From JAGVIE01 sp964520905 (lineage in GTDB: Bacteria > Bacteroidota > Ignavibacteria > UBA10030 > SZUA-254), in the NCBI GenBank assembly GCA_964520905.1, contig CAZFQL010000002.1, positions 186,001 through 250,000 on the forward strand: a DNA stretch of 64,000 nt, read 5' to 3'. Position numbers and translations under genes: made by a program. Positions 1 to 9,026 of this stretch are shown here, in pieces. The notes beneath the pieces were generated by a model, which searched no databases, was not told the DNA's origin, and was given only the letters and a program-made list of their open reading frames with translations. The stretch's first letter is position 1; each line of letters starts with the position of its first letter.

Positions 1-518
1 AGAGATATTTTCAACTCTGCCGCTCCACGCCGTGCAGCCGCATGTATGCTCAGGGCATGGGAAAGACATTTACGTTTGATTATCGGGTGTCCCGAATAAA
101 ATGCCAACGGTTCAAATTCATCGACAGAAACAGGATCGACAACAAAAGCCGTGCAATTGTATTTTGATGCAATATCATAAGCAAGCGCACAACCGAGGTT
201 CGAGGCATGCTCACCCTGTAAATTTGCCCGCGCATCTTTCAACATCCGATCATTAACAAGATAAGTACCTCCTTGAAGCGGACGGAGCAACCCGCCCATC
301 GCAACAACAGCCGAACATTCACTCATTCGCTGTGATGCCCATTCTTCACACAACTTTAAGCGATAGGGGTATTGCTCCCAAATATTCTTAAATTTTTGGA
401 TATCTTCGGCGGAATGGATAATTATATCGCGCTCTCTGATAGTATCATTTTCACAAAGTGCGACTTTGGTAGAAGTAGAGCCGGGATTTACAGCAAGAAT
501 TGTAAAATGCGTTTGCAT
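1..518 (-). CDS. buk: Butyrate kinase (partial, 3' end outside window)
   Basis: Reading the minus strand from the ATG at 518-516 gives an open frame of about 172 codons that runs off the window. The N-terminus ILAVNPGSTSTKVAL is the phosphate-1 motif of the butyrate kinase branch of the acetate kinase fold (acetate kinases have N-A-G-S-S-S). Further on GGLLRP, GGTY, HASNLG, VDPVSVDE and SGHP occur in the order usual for Buk. Buk converts butyryl-phosphate (or branched-chain acyl-phosphate) and ADP to the acid and ATP in the cytoplasm. It starts 6 bases after the stop of nfnB, so the three genes are probably one operon. Whether a phosphotransbutyrylase follows cannot be seen. The branched-chain acid kinase role is equally possible. 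Confidence 0.9.
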   Translation of the reverse strand, partial: MQTHFTILAVNPGSTSTKVALCENDTIRERDIIIHSAEDIQKFKNIWEQYPYRLKLCEEWASQRMSECSAVVAMGGLLRPLQGGTYLVNDRMLKDARANLQGEHASNLGCALAYDIASKYNCTAFVVDPVSVDEFEPLAFYSGHPIIKRKCLSHALSIHAAARRGAAELKIS

Positions 519-524
519 CAACAA

Positions 525-2006
525 TTATTGCATTTTGTGTTCCTGTTCAGCTTTTTCAATGACATTGTCATTCCCTTTACCGTCGAGTTTTGAAAGCAAA
601 TATTTGTGAATGTTCTCTGCCGCAATCTTACCATCTCTCATTGCAAGAATAACGGTTGCACCGCCGCGCGTAAGATCACCGCCCGCGAAAATACCCTCAC
701 GGCTCGTCAATTGAATATCATTCACTACAATCGTTCCACGCTTGCTGACATCCAACCCGGATGTAGTCGTTTGTATAATCGGATTCGGCTTTTGGCCAAC
801 CGCTTCAATAATAGTTTGAACAGGAATGACATACTCAGACCCTTTTATCGGAATCGGTTTGCGACGACCAGATTCATCCGGTTCACCAAGTTCCATCTTC
901 TGACATTCAATTCCGGTAACCCATCCGTTTGCATCACCAATAATGCGGATAGGGTTGGTTAGCATTACGAACTCGACCCCTTCCTCTTCAGCATGATGTA
1001 CTTCCTCTTCACGTGCCGGCATTTCCTTGCGAGATCGACGATAGATGAGATACGCTTTCTTAGCACCGAGTCGGAGTGAAGTACGTACCGCATCCATTGC
1101 TGTGTTTCCACCGCCGATTACAGCTATTTCTTTTCCAACTTTTATAGGAGTATCCGAATCAGGAAATTGATACGCCTTCATCAAATTGATGCGGGTTAAA
1201 TATTCATTCGCCGAGTATACACCGCTTAAACTTTCACCGGGAATTCCCATAAAGGTTGGAGTTCCGGCACCCGTGCCAAGGAATATTGCACCGAATCCCC
1301 ATTCATTAAACAACTCGTCAATCGTAGCAGTGCGACCAATGACAAAGTTAGGGTATATTTCAACACCCAGAGACTTGATTCGGTCAGTTTCTAAATCAAG
1401 AATTGTACGTGGTAAACGAAACTCCGGAATACCATACCTCAATACACCCCCCACAGCATGGAGTGCCTCAAATATTGTTACCTTATAACCGAGCTTGGCA
1501 AGCTCTGCTGCACAAGTCAAACCCGCAGGTCCGGAACCAACGATTGCGACTTTCTGATCAAGATGTTCTGTAATAACCGGCGCAACAAAAAGATTATGAG
1601 CCAGCTCATAATCGGCAACGAACCGTTCCAACTTACCAATGGCAACCGGATCATGCTTCTTCCCCAGAGTACACACAATCTCGCATTGACTTTCTTGCGG
1701 GCAAACGCGACCACAAATTGCCGGTAAGTAATTCGCTTCACGGATTTTATTAACTGCACCAATGTAATCTTTCTGGAGTATAAGCTGGATGAATGTACGA
1801 ATATCGATTGTAACCGGGCATCCTTCAATGCACACAGGATTTTTACATTCAAGACAGCGTTTTGCTTCTATTAGCGCGCGCTCTTCATCCAAACCGGAGG
1901 AGACTTCAAGAAAATTTTTGTTCCGATCTTCCGGGGTTTGCTCGATTGATGATTGGCGAGGAAGCTTCATTCTCTCAGAGGGCTTCATGGGGTTAACGTT
2001 ATTCAT
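525..2006 (-). CDS. nfnB: NfnB/SudA-type NADPH oxidoreductase, large subunit
   Basis: The protein has 493 residues, related to the small subunit of glutamate synthase. From the chosen start, two cysteine groups (C51, C54, C59, C63 and C98, C102, C108, C112) match the two [4Fe-4S] clusters of the family, followed by the FAD-binding VAIVGSGPAGL near residue 153 and a second nucleotide motif VIGGGNTAMDA. The start at 2006 is set by a strong Shine-Dalgarno (GGGAGGTGG) and by a 4-base ATGA overlap with the stop of nfnA; the frame is open 14 codons further upstream but that lies inside nfnA. With NfnA it would form the NADH-dependent reduced ferredoxin:NADP+ oxidoreductase, or alternatively a sulfide dehydrogenase/ferredoxin-NADP reductase (SudAB). 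The pair alone does not decide between these. Confidence 0.88.
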   Translation of the reverse strand: MNNVNPMKPSERMKLPRQSSIEQTPEDRNKNFLEVSSGLDEERALIEAKRCLECKNPVCIEGCPVTIDIRTFIQLILQKDYIGAVNKIREANYLPAICGRVCPQESQCEIVCTLGKKHDPVAIGKLERFVADYELAHNLFVAPVITEHLDQKVAIVGSGPAGLTCAAELAKLGYKVTIFEALHAVGGVLRYGIPEFRLPRTILDLETDRIKSLGVEIYPNFVIGRTATIDELFNEWGFGAIFLGTGAGTPTFMGIPGESLSGVYSANEYLTRINLMKAYQFPDSDTPIKVGKEIAVIGGGNTAMDAVRTSLRLGAKKAYLIYRRSRKEMPAREEEVHHAEEEGVEFVMLTNPIRIIGDANGWVTGIECQKMELGEPDESGRRKPIPIKGSEYVIPVQTIIEAVGQKPNPIIQTTTSGLDVSKRGTIVVNDIQLTSREGIFAGGDLTRGGATVILAMRDGKIAAENIHKYLLSKLDGKGNDNVIEKAEQEHKMQ

Positions 2007-2857
2007 CGTCCACCTCCCGCTGCATCTGCAAGCAGTAACAGCTTGCACCGCTCTTCAGATATTTTTTCAAGATCAACATATGTTCTATTTCTCATAATCA
2101 ATTCATCAAAATCTACAAGATGAGCGTCAAATTCCGGTCCATCAACACAGGCAAATTTCATTTGCCCACCTATCGATACACGACACCCGCCGCACATTCC
2201 TGTTCCATCAACCATAATAGCATTTAAACTCACAAGTGTTTTTGTTCCATATATTTTTGTCAGATTTGAAACTGCTTTCATCATTGGAAGCGGGCCAATT
2301 GCATACACAGCATGAATATCCTTCTTCGTGTCAAGCAAATCTTTCAAAGGGTCGGTAACGATACCTTTCCGACCATACGATCCGTCATCGGTTGTTACAA
2401 AGCTTTCTTTAGAAAGCGCTGCCATTTCATTTTCAAGTATGATCAAATCTTTCGATCTCGCCCCCACTATACTATAAATCGTATTTCCGGCATCCTTTAA
2501 CGCACGAGCAATTGGAAAAACTTCAGCAGTTCCAACACCTCCGCCGATGCAAACTGCTGCACCATGATTCTCTATCGGTGTCGGCATGCCAAGTGGTCCT
2601 ACAACATCCAATATAGAATCGCCTACCTTCTTCGTCGCAAGCAGCTTAGTTGTTTTTCCGATTGCTTGAACGATTATTGTGATTGTACCGGCAGAAATAT
2701 CGCTATCGACAATTGTGATTGGGATGCGCTCACCATTCTCAACAACCCGAAGCATTATAAAGTTACCCGCTTTACGCTTCCGGGCGATAAATGGGGCTTT
2801 AATTACGTATTTCGTTAATGTAGGTGAAAGTATTTCTTTTTCAATAATTGGAAACAT
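2003..2857 (-). CDS. nfnA: NfnA/SudB-type FAD/[2Fe-2S] oxidoreductase, small subunit
   Basis: The 284-residue protein is of the PyrK/NfnA family: an FAD-binding barrel, a nucleotide-binding GGGVGTAEVFP near residue 105, and a C-terminal iron-sulfur motif. The motif reads D217-x4-C222-x2-C225-x11-C237. PyrK proteins have four cysteines here, whereas NfnA is known for an Asp/Cys3 [2Fe-2S] site, so the Asp favours NfnA. A GGAG lies six bases before the ATG. It is translationally coupled to nfnB through the ATGA overlap. The complex couples NADH and reduced ferredoxin to NADP+ by flavin-based bifurcation in studied anaerobes; that activity is inferred here, not shown. Confidence 0.85.
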   Translation of the reverse strand: MFPIIEKEILSPTLTKYVIKAPFIARKRKAGNFIMLRVVENGERIPITIVDSDISAGTITIIVQAIGKTTKLLATKKVGDSILDVVGPLGMPTPIENHGAAVCIGGGVGTAEVFPIARALKDAGNTIYSIVGARSKDLIILENEMAALSKESFVTTDDGSYGRKGIVTDPLKDLLDTKKDIHAVYAIGPLPMMKAVSNLTKIYGTKTLVSLNAIMVDGTGMCGGCRVSIGGQMKFACVDGPEFDAHLVDFDELIMRNRTYVDLEKISEERCKLLLLADAAGGGR

Positions 2858-2938
2858 TATTTCTCCGAAAATTTTACCATATAATATACCACTTTTTTAA
2901 AAACTTACCTAACATTATCCGCTTTTTTTCAGTGAGAA

Positions 2939-3484
2939 CTAATTTACTGAGATAATATCTTTTCGAAGCTGCTCATATTCTTCTGATCGCAATACACGCT
3001 TCACCATCGGAAAGAGGATTGTATTTTCTTTGATGATATGATTCCTAAACTTTTCAACAACCTCTTGGGAGGATCGGATAAGCTCACGAATTGTTGTTCC
3101 ATGTATCCGACCATCTTCAACATCTTTAATAGATGCTATCAGCTCGTTGAATGCCTGCCAGATTTCCCGGCGTTCGTGCCTCATTATATTGGGGGATTCA
3201 AAGATGTGTTTATCCAACAACGGGAAAAGGAATTTTTCTTCTTTATCACTATGTTTACGCATTTCAGTTGATATATAAGATGTGGCGTTTGTCAGGTCTT
3301 GAAATGCTCGCCCAGAAAATCCATGCAATTGAATTGACTCGATAGAATCTGTTATGACCGAAAGCTTCTCTATTGCTTCACCATGTTCTTTCATTAATAC
3401 TTCGATCGGGTCATCACATTGCATTCGGGATTCCTCAATTACCGATCTCTTATTTACTGCCTGAACTTTATCTTTCATCTTCAC
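2939..3484 (-). CDS. Hemerythrin HHE-domain protein
   Basis: A 181-residue all-alpha protein. The likely di-iron ligands are visible in the expected spacing: H34, H78 with E82 (H-x3-E), H103 and H149 with E153 (H-x3-E). Such cytoplasmic proteins bind oxygen or nitric oxide, or act in iron-sulfur repair (YtfE type); YtfE's N-terminal ScdA domain is absent, so oxygen/NO sensing or storage is as likely. The first start is a GTG at 3484, with an ATG two codons later at 3478; neither has a clear ribosome site, so the start is uncertain by two residues. It stands alone, 81 bases upstream of nfnA on the same strand, and could be the first gene of that operon. Confidence 0.75.
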   Translation of the reverse strand: MKMKDKVQAVNKRSVIEESRMQCDDPIEVLMKEHGEAIEKLSVITDSIESIQLHGFSGRAFQDLTNATSYISTEMRKHSDKEEKFLFPLLDKHIFESPNIMRHERREIWQAFNELIASIKDVEDGRIHGTTIRELIRSSQEVVEKFRNHIIKENTILFPMVKRVLRSEEYEQLRKDIISVN

Positions 3485-3877
3485 TATGGATTGATCAACT
3501 ATTATATAACCGATAGAGTAACATCAATTGGTGTGCCAGTATAAAAATGAATTATTTTGAGAAAAGATTTTATTGACTTTGATATTTCTTGATAAAAAGT
3601 GGAAACGTACATCGGCAAAATCCATTTCAAGGTCGACGCTTCTCATGGGTGAAAATATGGATCAGTATTAAATCTCAGAGGTGATAACAGTTCAATATTC
3701 TCTGGAAATGGTGTAAAACAAGCATTTCGGAGTAATCACCCAATACTTTTACCGAAGCTATTTTAGTTTTTAAAATATTTGTTGACATTGAAGTGGTATT
3801 TTCTTACCCTTACTTAAACAGTTAATTAGAAAGTTCTACAGGGTAAATATTTCGTCAAACTATTATTGGAAGTTGTA
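3485..3877. other. Intergenic region with repeat, between divergent genes
   Basis: About 390 AT-rich bases between the hemerythrin gene (minus) and the LamG lipoprotein (plus). It contains the first copy of the 27-base direct repeat and a degraded extension of it to about 3700. A TTGACA at 3782-3787 lies 17 bases before TACCCT, a weak possible promoter for the LamG gene. I see no coding frame of note. Confidence 0.6.
3513..3539. repeat. 27-base direct repeat, copy 1
   Basis: Bases 3513-3539 are identical to 6171-6197 (begins ATAGAGTAACATC, ends GGTGTGCCAG). Similarity continues weakly downstream: both copies show, about 140 bases on, a 'TATTAA.TCTCAGA..TGATAACA' stretch (near 3667 and 6322). 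The two copies bracket the LamG gene and the broken flippase. Confidence 0.85.
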
Positions 3878-4981
3878 ATGAAACATATTAATTTTTTTCT
3901 AACATTGTTGCTCGTAGTTCTCGGTTGGAGTTGTCAACAAGCTCAGGAGGGTACTACCGATCCGGGAACAATCAATAAGATGGGCAAAGTCTCAATCTCA
4001 ATTTCTCAAGCGCCCGATGAAATTACAAATGTGATAGCAACACTATCTCGCCCCAATTTTGAAGATCAGATTTTAATCTTATCAATCTCAGATTCAGGTC
4101 AAGGTGCATCGGGTGAATTCACAGATATACCGATAGGAATGTGGCACTTAAAGGTTGATGCGAAAGATAATCTTGGTATAGTTCGATACAGCGGGGAGAC
4201 AAGTATAGAAATTTTTCCTGGGCAAACATCGGTTGTTGATTTAGAGTTACTACCGACAACCGGAAATATTAAGATTCATGTAACATGGGGAACGAGATGT
4301 ACTCCACCGCCTTCCGGACTCGTCAGTTGGTGGCCCGGAGATGGAACGGCGGTTGATATTGTTGATTCAAATAATGGAACAGTGATGAATGGTGCATCGT
4401 TTGCTCAGGGAAAAGTTGGGAAAGCTTTTCTGCTTGATGGTATAAATGATTACGTGCAGATTCCCCATTCAGCTAAACTAAATCCCACTGGCAACTTTAC
4501 TGTAGATGCATGGATATATCCAACGAGAGATGCACATGCAACTGTAATCGGTAAGTGGGGTGATCGTCTGGACTGGAGCAATCAACGGGCGTGGGTTTTA
4601 GCCGTTCGTCCAAATAGAAGAGTTGAATTTAGTATCTCAGATTCTTTACATCAAAGCGATTCATCATTTCATATTTTCAAGACTCCAGTAGGCACTATTG
4701 AACTTAATCAATGGAATCACATTGCAGGGGTTTATAATAAAATAACAGGATCACGCAGAATTTACATCAATGGTGTAAAAATTTCAGAGCGCGTGGATCA
4801 ATCCATAACCATTTTTAAAAGCATCGCAGATGTATCCATAGGCGTAGAATTATATTCTCCATATAGTTCTGATTATTTCTTCCCAGGTCTTATCGATGAG
4901 GTAGATTTCTACAATAAAGCTCTAACAGGAGGGGAAATACGGGCAGTTTATTCTGCCGGTTCGTCTGGCAAGTGTAGATAA
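3878..4981 (+). CDS. LamG/concanavalin-like domain lipoprotein
   Basis: The protein has 367 residues from the ATG at 3878, preceded by GGAAG at a normal distance (an in-frame TTG lies four codons earlier). A signal peptide ends in LGWSC, a plausible lipobox with acylated Cys, so it is probably an outer-membrane lipoprotein. Residues of about 35-140 look like a small beta-sandwich; from SGLVSWWPGDGTAVD onward the protein is a classic LamG/laminin-G-like jelly roll (DYVQIPHS, FTVDAWIYP, WNHIAGVY, GLIDEVDFYNKAL). Such domains bind sugars or other extracellular ligands. No sorting domain of the type IX kind is present. The gene is isolated in an accessory patch. The ligand cannot be told from sequence. 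Confidence 0.75.
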   Translation: MKHINFFLTLLLVVLGWSCQQAQEGTTDPGTINKMGKVSISISQAPDEITNVIATLSRPNFEDQILILSISDSGQGASGEFTDIPIGMWHLKVDAKDNLGIVRYSGETSIEIFPGQTSVVDLELLPTTGNIKIHVTWGTRCTPPPSGLVSWWPGDGTAVDIVDSNNGTVMNGASFAQGKVGKAFLLDGINDYVQIPHSAKLNPTGNFTVDAWIYPTRDAHATVIGKWGDRLDWSNQRAWVLAVRPNRRVEFSISDSLHQSDSSFHIFKTPVGTIELNQWNHIAGVYNKITGSRRIYINGVKISERVDQSITIFKSIADVSIGVELYSPYSSDYFFPGLIDEVDFYNKALTGGEIRAVYSAGSSGKCR

Positions 4982-5312
4982 GTTAAAATCTTTTTTACTA
5001 TCTGGTCGTTTGAAGAGTATCGGGGTTTTAGTAAGAATATTATCTTAGTGTGTCACAAGTAAATTAAGAATCTTGCGACAATAAGATATTTTTTTACATC
5101 GGATAATCTTCAGGAGGTAGGGCTTTTGCTCGAAGCAAAAAGGAGGGAATGAGTGTAACCTATCTATGATAAAATGTATTCACATTCATTATAGTTGTTA
5201 AAAACTTTTCTTTGAAAATGCTCTATAAATTTTTATATTAGTTAAATTTTTTTCGGTCATGATTATTATCAAATTCATCAACACTTAAATTCTGATTTCA
5301 AGATAAGATTGA
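4982..5312. other. AT-rich intergenic region
   Basis: No coding frame is supported. A small inverted repeat (TTTTGCT-CGA-AGCAAAA) sits at 5124-5140 without a T-run, so I do not call it a terminator. Two purine-rich Shine-Dalgarno-like stretches near 5112 and 5141 lead only to very short frames. Confidence 0.5.
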
Positions 5313-6179
5313 ATGTCTGCTGCTATTCGTGATAAGATTATTCGCAATACCCTATATTCAATTGTAGGGCGAATTTGGACGATCTTAATTGGATTAGTGC
5401 TCATTCCATACATCATTAATATGATCGGTGTCGACCGTTTTGGTGTTTGGTCCTTACTATCAATTAAACAGGTTATTTCGCCCTTTTAGATTTTGGGATC
5501 GGTGTTTCCTATACTAGATTTATTGCCGAAGCATATGCACGAAATAATTTTTTCGAGATCAATCGCATTGTTAATTCTGGGTTTGTGTTTTATATTTTAA
5601 TATCGTTTCCTCTTCTATTAATTAGCTATTATTGCCGAGAAATTCTATTCTCTTTTTTACAGGTTGATGCTCAGATGATTCCTGATGCTATTATTGCTTA
5701 TTATGGTGTATTGATAATATTTTTACTTTCTGCTGTTATGAGCGGTTTACTCTGTTCTTCTAGGAATTCAAAGAATTGATATAACAAATAAGATCGCCGT
5801 TTTAGTCACGATACCTAACACCATTACTACAGTTTATTTCCTCCAGAGTGGATTAAAGTTGAATGGTTTGTTGTGGGCAAATTGTGTTTCCACATTATGT
5901 GGTTTGGGTTTGTCGATTTATTATTCAAAAAAATGTTTACCTTCTCTGCGATTTAATCCAATTATGTTTTCATGGCAAACAATAAGCAAACTGCTTCCTT
6001 TCGGTTTAAAATTACAATTTGCAAAAATTGCCGACATAATCACTTTCCAAACTGATAGAGCTTTTGTTTCCTATTTTACTGGTGTTAATTCAGTAACCTA
6101 TTATCATTTAGGTTCACAACTTAACTGGCGGATTCGTGACGTTCCATTATTGCTGCTAACGTCGTTATCTATAGAGTAA
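5313..6179 (+). pseudogene. Oligosaccharide flippase (Wzx/MATE-like), frameshifted and truncated
   Basis: Translation from ATG 5313 gives the usual flippase N-terminus (IRNTLYSIVGRIW, then GVDRFGVWSLLS) and breaks at about 5466-5470. The next frame continues GYFALLDFGIGVSYTRFIAE to about 5757, and the original frame resumes with LGIQRIDITNKI and runs to a stop at 6177-6179. Members are normally around 450-500 residues with 12-14 membrane helices; here about 285 remain. The stop codon lies inside the second 27-base repeat, so the 3' half was lost at that junction. It would have moved lipid-linked glycans across the inner membrane. Two frame breaks plus truncation make it almost certainly non-functional. 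Confidence 0.85.
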
Positions 6180-6197
6180 CATCAATTGGTGTGCCAG
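6171..6197. repeat. 27-base direct repeat, copy 2
   Basis: Identical to 3513-3539. It supplies the stop codon of the truncated flippase (TAA at 6177-6179), marking the breakpoint, and is followed by about 150 bases with patchy similarity to the sequence after copy 1. Confidence 0.85.
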
Positions 6198-6347
6198 CAA
6201 GAAATTAAATCTATTATTTAGAAGTTTCAACTGACTTCCAAATCCTTATCAAAATGGAAGGCATATCGATTTACAGACCTTAATGTGTTGAATAGTTCTC
6301 AGGCATGAAAAATTCGTTGGGTATTAACTCTCAGACATGATAACAAG

Positions 6348-8285
6348 TTAATAAGGCGAAATTAAAACCATTTTCCCGGTTACTTGCTTGTTTGATGTTT
6401 GCATCCTATAAAAATAAACGCCGGAAGGGAATCCGCCTGCATTCCAGACGGCAGTATAATTTCCCATCGTCTTTACTTCATCGCACAAAGTTACAACTTT
6501 CTGACCAAGAACGTTGTATACTACCAATTTCACTCTGGTTCTGCTGGGAACATGATAATCAATCCGTGTACTCACTTTGAACGGGTTCGGATAATTCTGG
6601 CTTAAGGAAAAATCCGAATATATTTCTTCAAGTATGTTACGAAGGATCCACTCTCCTGGATCTAATTGAACTTCAGTAACAGTATGGGATACTGGAACAT
6701 AAAATATTTGTTCCGTGGAATTATTGAAAACGGTAACCGTTGTGTCCCATCCTTCACCGATTAGTTTTAAATCAATCGGCATCGTGAAGAACGCGAGATT
6801 TGTCGTATTCATTGTTTGCTTGATCGTTACGGCTATGGTATTCTGGCTCTGTGCATTGTCAACATGCCATCCCAATGAATAGTGTGGGAAATTCTCGCCA
6901 TATATCCACTCATCAAAAAAATAACCAAGATCTTTGCCGCTGACATATTCACAAACCGATCTAAAATCTTTTGTCTCCGCGGTGCCATATTTTAAAGACG
7001 TATGATTTGCATATTCGTACATGGAATTAAAAAACACGGTGTCGCCTAATACATGACGAAGCATATGTAGAACAGAAGCGCCTTTTGAATAAACCAGTCT
7101 GCCGTCAAATAGGTTTCTCACTACAGCAGTATCTTTTACATAAACACTCCCGACTGCCAGCCGTGCGTTACTCAATTGATTTCTCATGTAGTTCCAATAT
7201 TCTCTTTCGCCGTATTTCTTCTCTAAATATAATGCAGTTGCATACTGTGCAAATCCTTCATTTAGCCACAAGTCCGACCAAGTTCTGCATGTGATCATAT
7301 CCCCAAACCATTGATGCGCAAGCTCGTGGGCAATCGTGTTCTCCTCATAAGTTGTTGTTGATGTCATTGTCTGGTGTTCCATCGCACCTCCTCTTCCAAA
7401 ATCGGCATGGCCATACTTTTCTTTGATGAACGGATATAAACCAAACAGGTCAGAGAAGATTTTTAACATATCTATCGTTTTCGGAAGTTCAGACAGTGCA
7501 GAAGAAAGACGCTCAGGAATGACATAATTCAGTATCTCCATTGAGTCTGTAGGACTGTAATGAAACCAATTAGAGAATTGCTGATAATTTGTAATTGCAA
7601 TCGAAATAAGGTATGAGGCAATCGGATAGCGTTCTTGCCAGTAGTGCGTTTTCGTTCCATCTCCGTTGTTTATCACCGCAAAAAGTTTTCCGTTCGATCC
7701 GACTTTGAATGAAGAATCACAAGTAACCGTTATATCTGCCGAGTCCGCTTTATCAGATGGATGATCTTTACACGGAAACCAATCGCGCGCACCATAAGGT
7801 TCACTCAACGACCAAACCCAGGGAACATCTGAGTGCATACCGAACATGAAACTTCCAAAGCCGGTTCCAACGGGTAATCCTTGATAATATATCTCAATTT
7901 TTAATTTCATGTCAGCCGGATATATGACATCCAAATTAACATCTAACGATGCGGGCTGTTGAACGAATGTATATAATATCCCATCTACTTTCACCGAATC
8001 TACATGCAGAGAGTTCATTAGATCGAATGTTAATATTGTAGAAACCGGCTCCCGACATATACCTTCGATTGTAACTATGCCTTTGAGATGCTGTGGGCTT
8101 GTGATTACTGTAAGATTCAAACCGTAGTATGTAACATCAAACCATGAACTTGCGATACTGTTTTGCTTTTGAATTGAAAGATGTTTTTCGTGCTGGTTTA
8201 TTTCAGATTGAAATAATTCTTTTTCTTGTCCGATAGATGGTTTTGAATAACAAAGGAGAATCCCAATGACAAATAATCTGAACAT
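6348..8285 (-). CDS. Secreted M1-family metallopeptidase with type IX sorting domain
   Basis: 645 residues. A signal peptide (about 1-20) is followed by a beta-rich domain, the exopeptidase-type motif GAMEH (300-304; most relatives have GAMEN) and the zinc motif H320-E321-x2-H324 with E343 of NEGF as third ligand. The C-terminal 80 residues carry LSQNYPNPF...VYNVLGQKV...GVYFYRM...GKMV, a type A sorting domain that directs export through the type IX system and removal at the cell surface. It would trim N-terminal residues from peptides outside the cell. The His in place of Asn in GAMEN may weaken N-terminal recognition. An AGGAG lies about 13 bases before the ATG. It stands at the 3' side of the LeuCD-like gene set without evident functional link. 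Confidence 0.9.
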   Translation of the reverse strand: MFRLFVIGILLCYSKPSIGQEKELFQSEINQHEKHLSIQKQNSIASSWFDVTYYGLNLTVITSPQHLKGIVTIEGICREPVSTILTFDLMNSLHVDSVKVDGILYTFVQQPASLDVNLDVIYPADMKLKIEIYYQGLPVGTGFGSFMFGMHSDVPWVWSLSEPYGARDWFPCKDHPSDKADSADITVTCDSSFKVGSNGKLFAVINNGDGTKTHYWQERYPIASYLISIAITNYQQFSNWFHYSPTDSMEILNYVIPERLSSALSELPKTIDMLKIFSDLFGLYPFIKEKYGHADFGRGGAMEHQTMTSTTTYEENTIAHELAHQWFGDMITCRTWSDLWLNEGFAQYATALYLEKKYGEREYWNYMRNQLSNARLAVGSVYVKDTAVVRNLFDGRLVYSKGASVLHMLRHVLGDTVFFNSMYEYANHTSLKYGTAETKDFRSVCEYVSGKDLGYFFDEWIYGENFPHYSLGWHVDNAQSQNTIAVTIKQTMNTTNLAFFTMPIDLKLIGEGWDTTVTVFNNSTEQIFYVPVSHTVTEVQLDPGEWILRNILEEIYSDFSLSQNYPNPFKVSTRIDYHVPSRTRVKLVVYNVLGQKVVTLCDEVKTMGNYTAVWNAGGFPSGVYFYRMQTSNKQVTGKMVLISPY

Positions 8286-8337
8286 CGTGTTAGCGAATTC
8301 TCCTTCTAAAATAATCCGGTATTTAGATAAAGATTGT

Positions 8338-8847
8338 TTATTTTTTTTCCGTCTTCTCTAATAATCTTTTTCTTGTATATGCAATCAAACCGCCTGCATC
8401 AACAATTGCTTGCCTGGCTTTGGGTAGCGGTTCAATTGGAAAAGTTTTGCCTTTTGTTACATTCACAACTTTATCTGATAGGATTTCTAACTCATCCCCT
8501 TCTGTGGCTTCAACTGTTGGACAAACAACCGTTTTCAATCCAAGATTTACTGAATTCTGGAGAAAGATTCGCGCAAATCCCTTTGCGACAATAACAATTT
8601 CATAACCTTTGATTGTTGATACTGCCTGCTCACGCGATGAGCCACAGCCAAAGTTCGCGCCGGCAACGATAACACTGCCTTGCGGAATTTCCTTGTTCTT
8701 CAACCGTTTATTCAGTTCAGTCATATCCGCAAAACAGTACTGCGGTGTTTCGGTTGGAAGAACTGTTGCCATGAATCTGCCGGGATAAATTATATCTGTT
8801 GAAATATCGTTTGGCATTAATGCAACAACTTTTGATGTGTTCGGCAT
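8338..8847 (-). CDS. LeuD-like aconitase-superfamily small subunit
   Basis: 169 residues, the swivel subunit of the isopropylmalate isomerase/homoaconitase type. DIIYPGRF near the N-terminus and GANFGCGSSREQA are the substrate-binding motifs. It pairs with the LeuC-like protein encoded just upstream on the same strand to hydrate/dehydrate or isomerise a 2- or 3-hydroxy acid. AAGGA precedes the ATG. A 180-base gap with four palindromes separates the two genes, which is unusual for subunits of one enzyme. Substrate is open: isopropylmalate, homocitrate, citrate, citramalate/citraconate and dimethylmalate enzymes all share this architecture. No leuA is visible here, so leucine synthesis is not supported by context. 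Confidence 0.85.
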   Translation of the reverse strand: MPNTSKVVALMPNDISTDIIYPGRFMATVLPTETPQYCFADMTELNKRLKNKEIPQGSVIVAGANFGCGSSREQAVSTIKGYEIVIVAKGFARIFLQNSVNLGLKTVVCPTVEATEGDELEILSDKVVNVTKGKTFPIEPLPKARQAIVDAGGLIAYTRKRLLEKTEKK

Positions 8848-8872
8848 AACAATTCCTTTCTCGAATTTATAA

Positions 8873-9013
8873 GTCCCGTAGAGACGATATATTTATAGAA
8901 ATATCCAAAATAGTTTCATTAGCCCCATCGGGGCGACACATTGACGTACCGCTCCTACGGAGCTTAATACATTTTTCATTTTATATCTATATACATATTA
9001 CTCCTATCGGAGT
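8873..9013. repeat. Array of four short palindromes
   Basis: Four related hairpins sit between the LeuC-like and LeuD-like genes: GTCCCGTAGAGAC (8873-8885), GCCCCATCGGGGC (8922-8934), GCTCCTACGGAGC (8951-8963) and ACTCCTATCGGAGT (9000-9013). Their starts are spaced 49, 29 and 49 bases. They share the pattern nCTCC-TAC/ATC-GGAGn and resemble repetitive extragenic palindromes rather than terminators, having no T-run. Confidence 0.8.
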
Positions 9014-9026
9014 AAAATAGATTTAT

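Noticed and set aside
606..962. Plus-strand frame opposite nfnB, as well as many similar antisense frames opposite nuo, pil and hem genes
   Set aside because: They are shadows of well-supported genes, with no ribosome sites or recognisable domains.
5107..5150. Possible short gene or terminator around the GGAGGTAGGG and AGGAGGG stretches
   Set aside because: The starts downstream give only a handful of codons, and the hairpin lacks a T-run.
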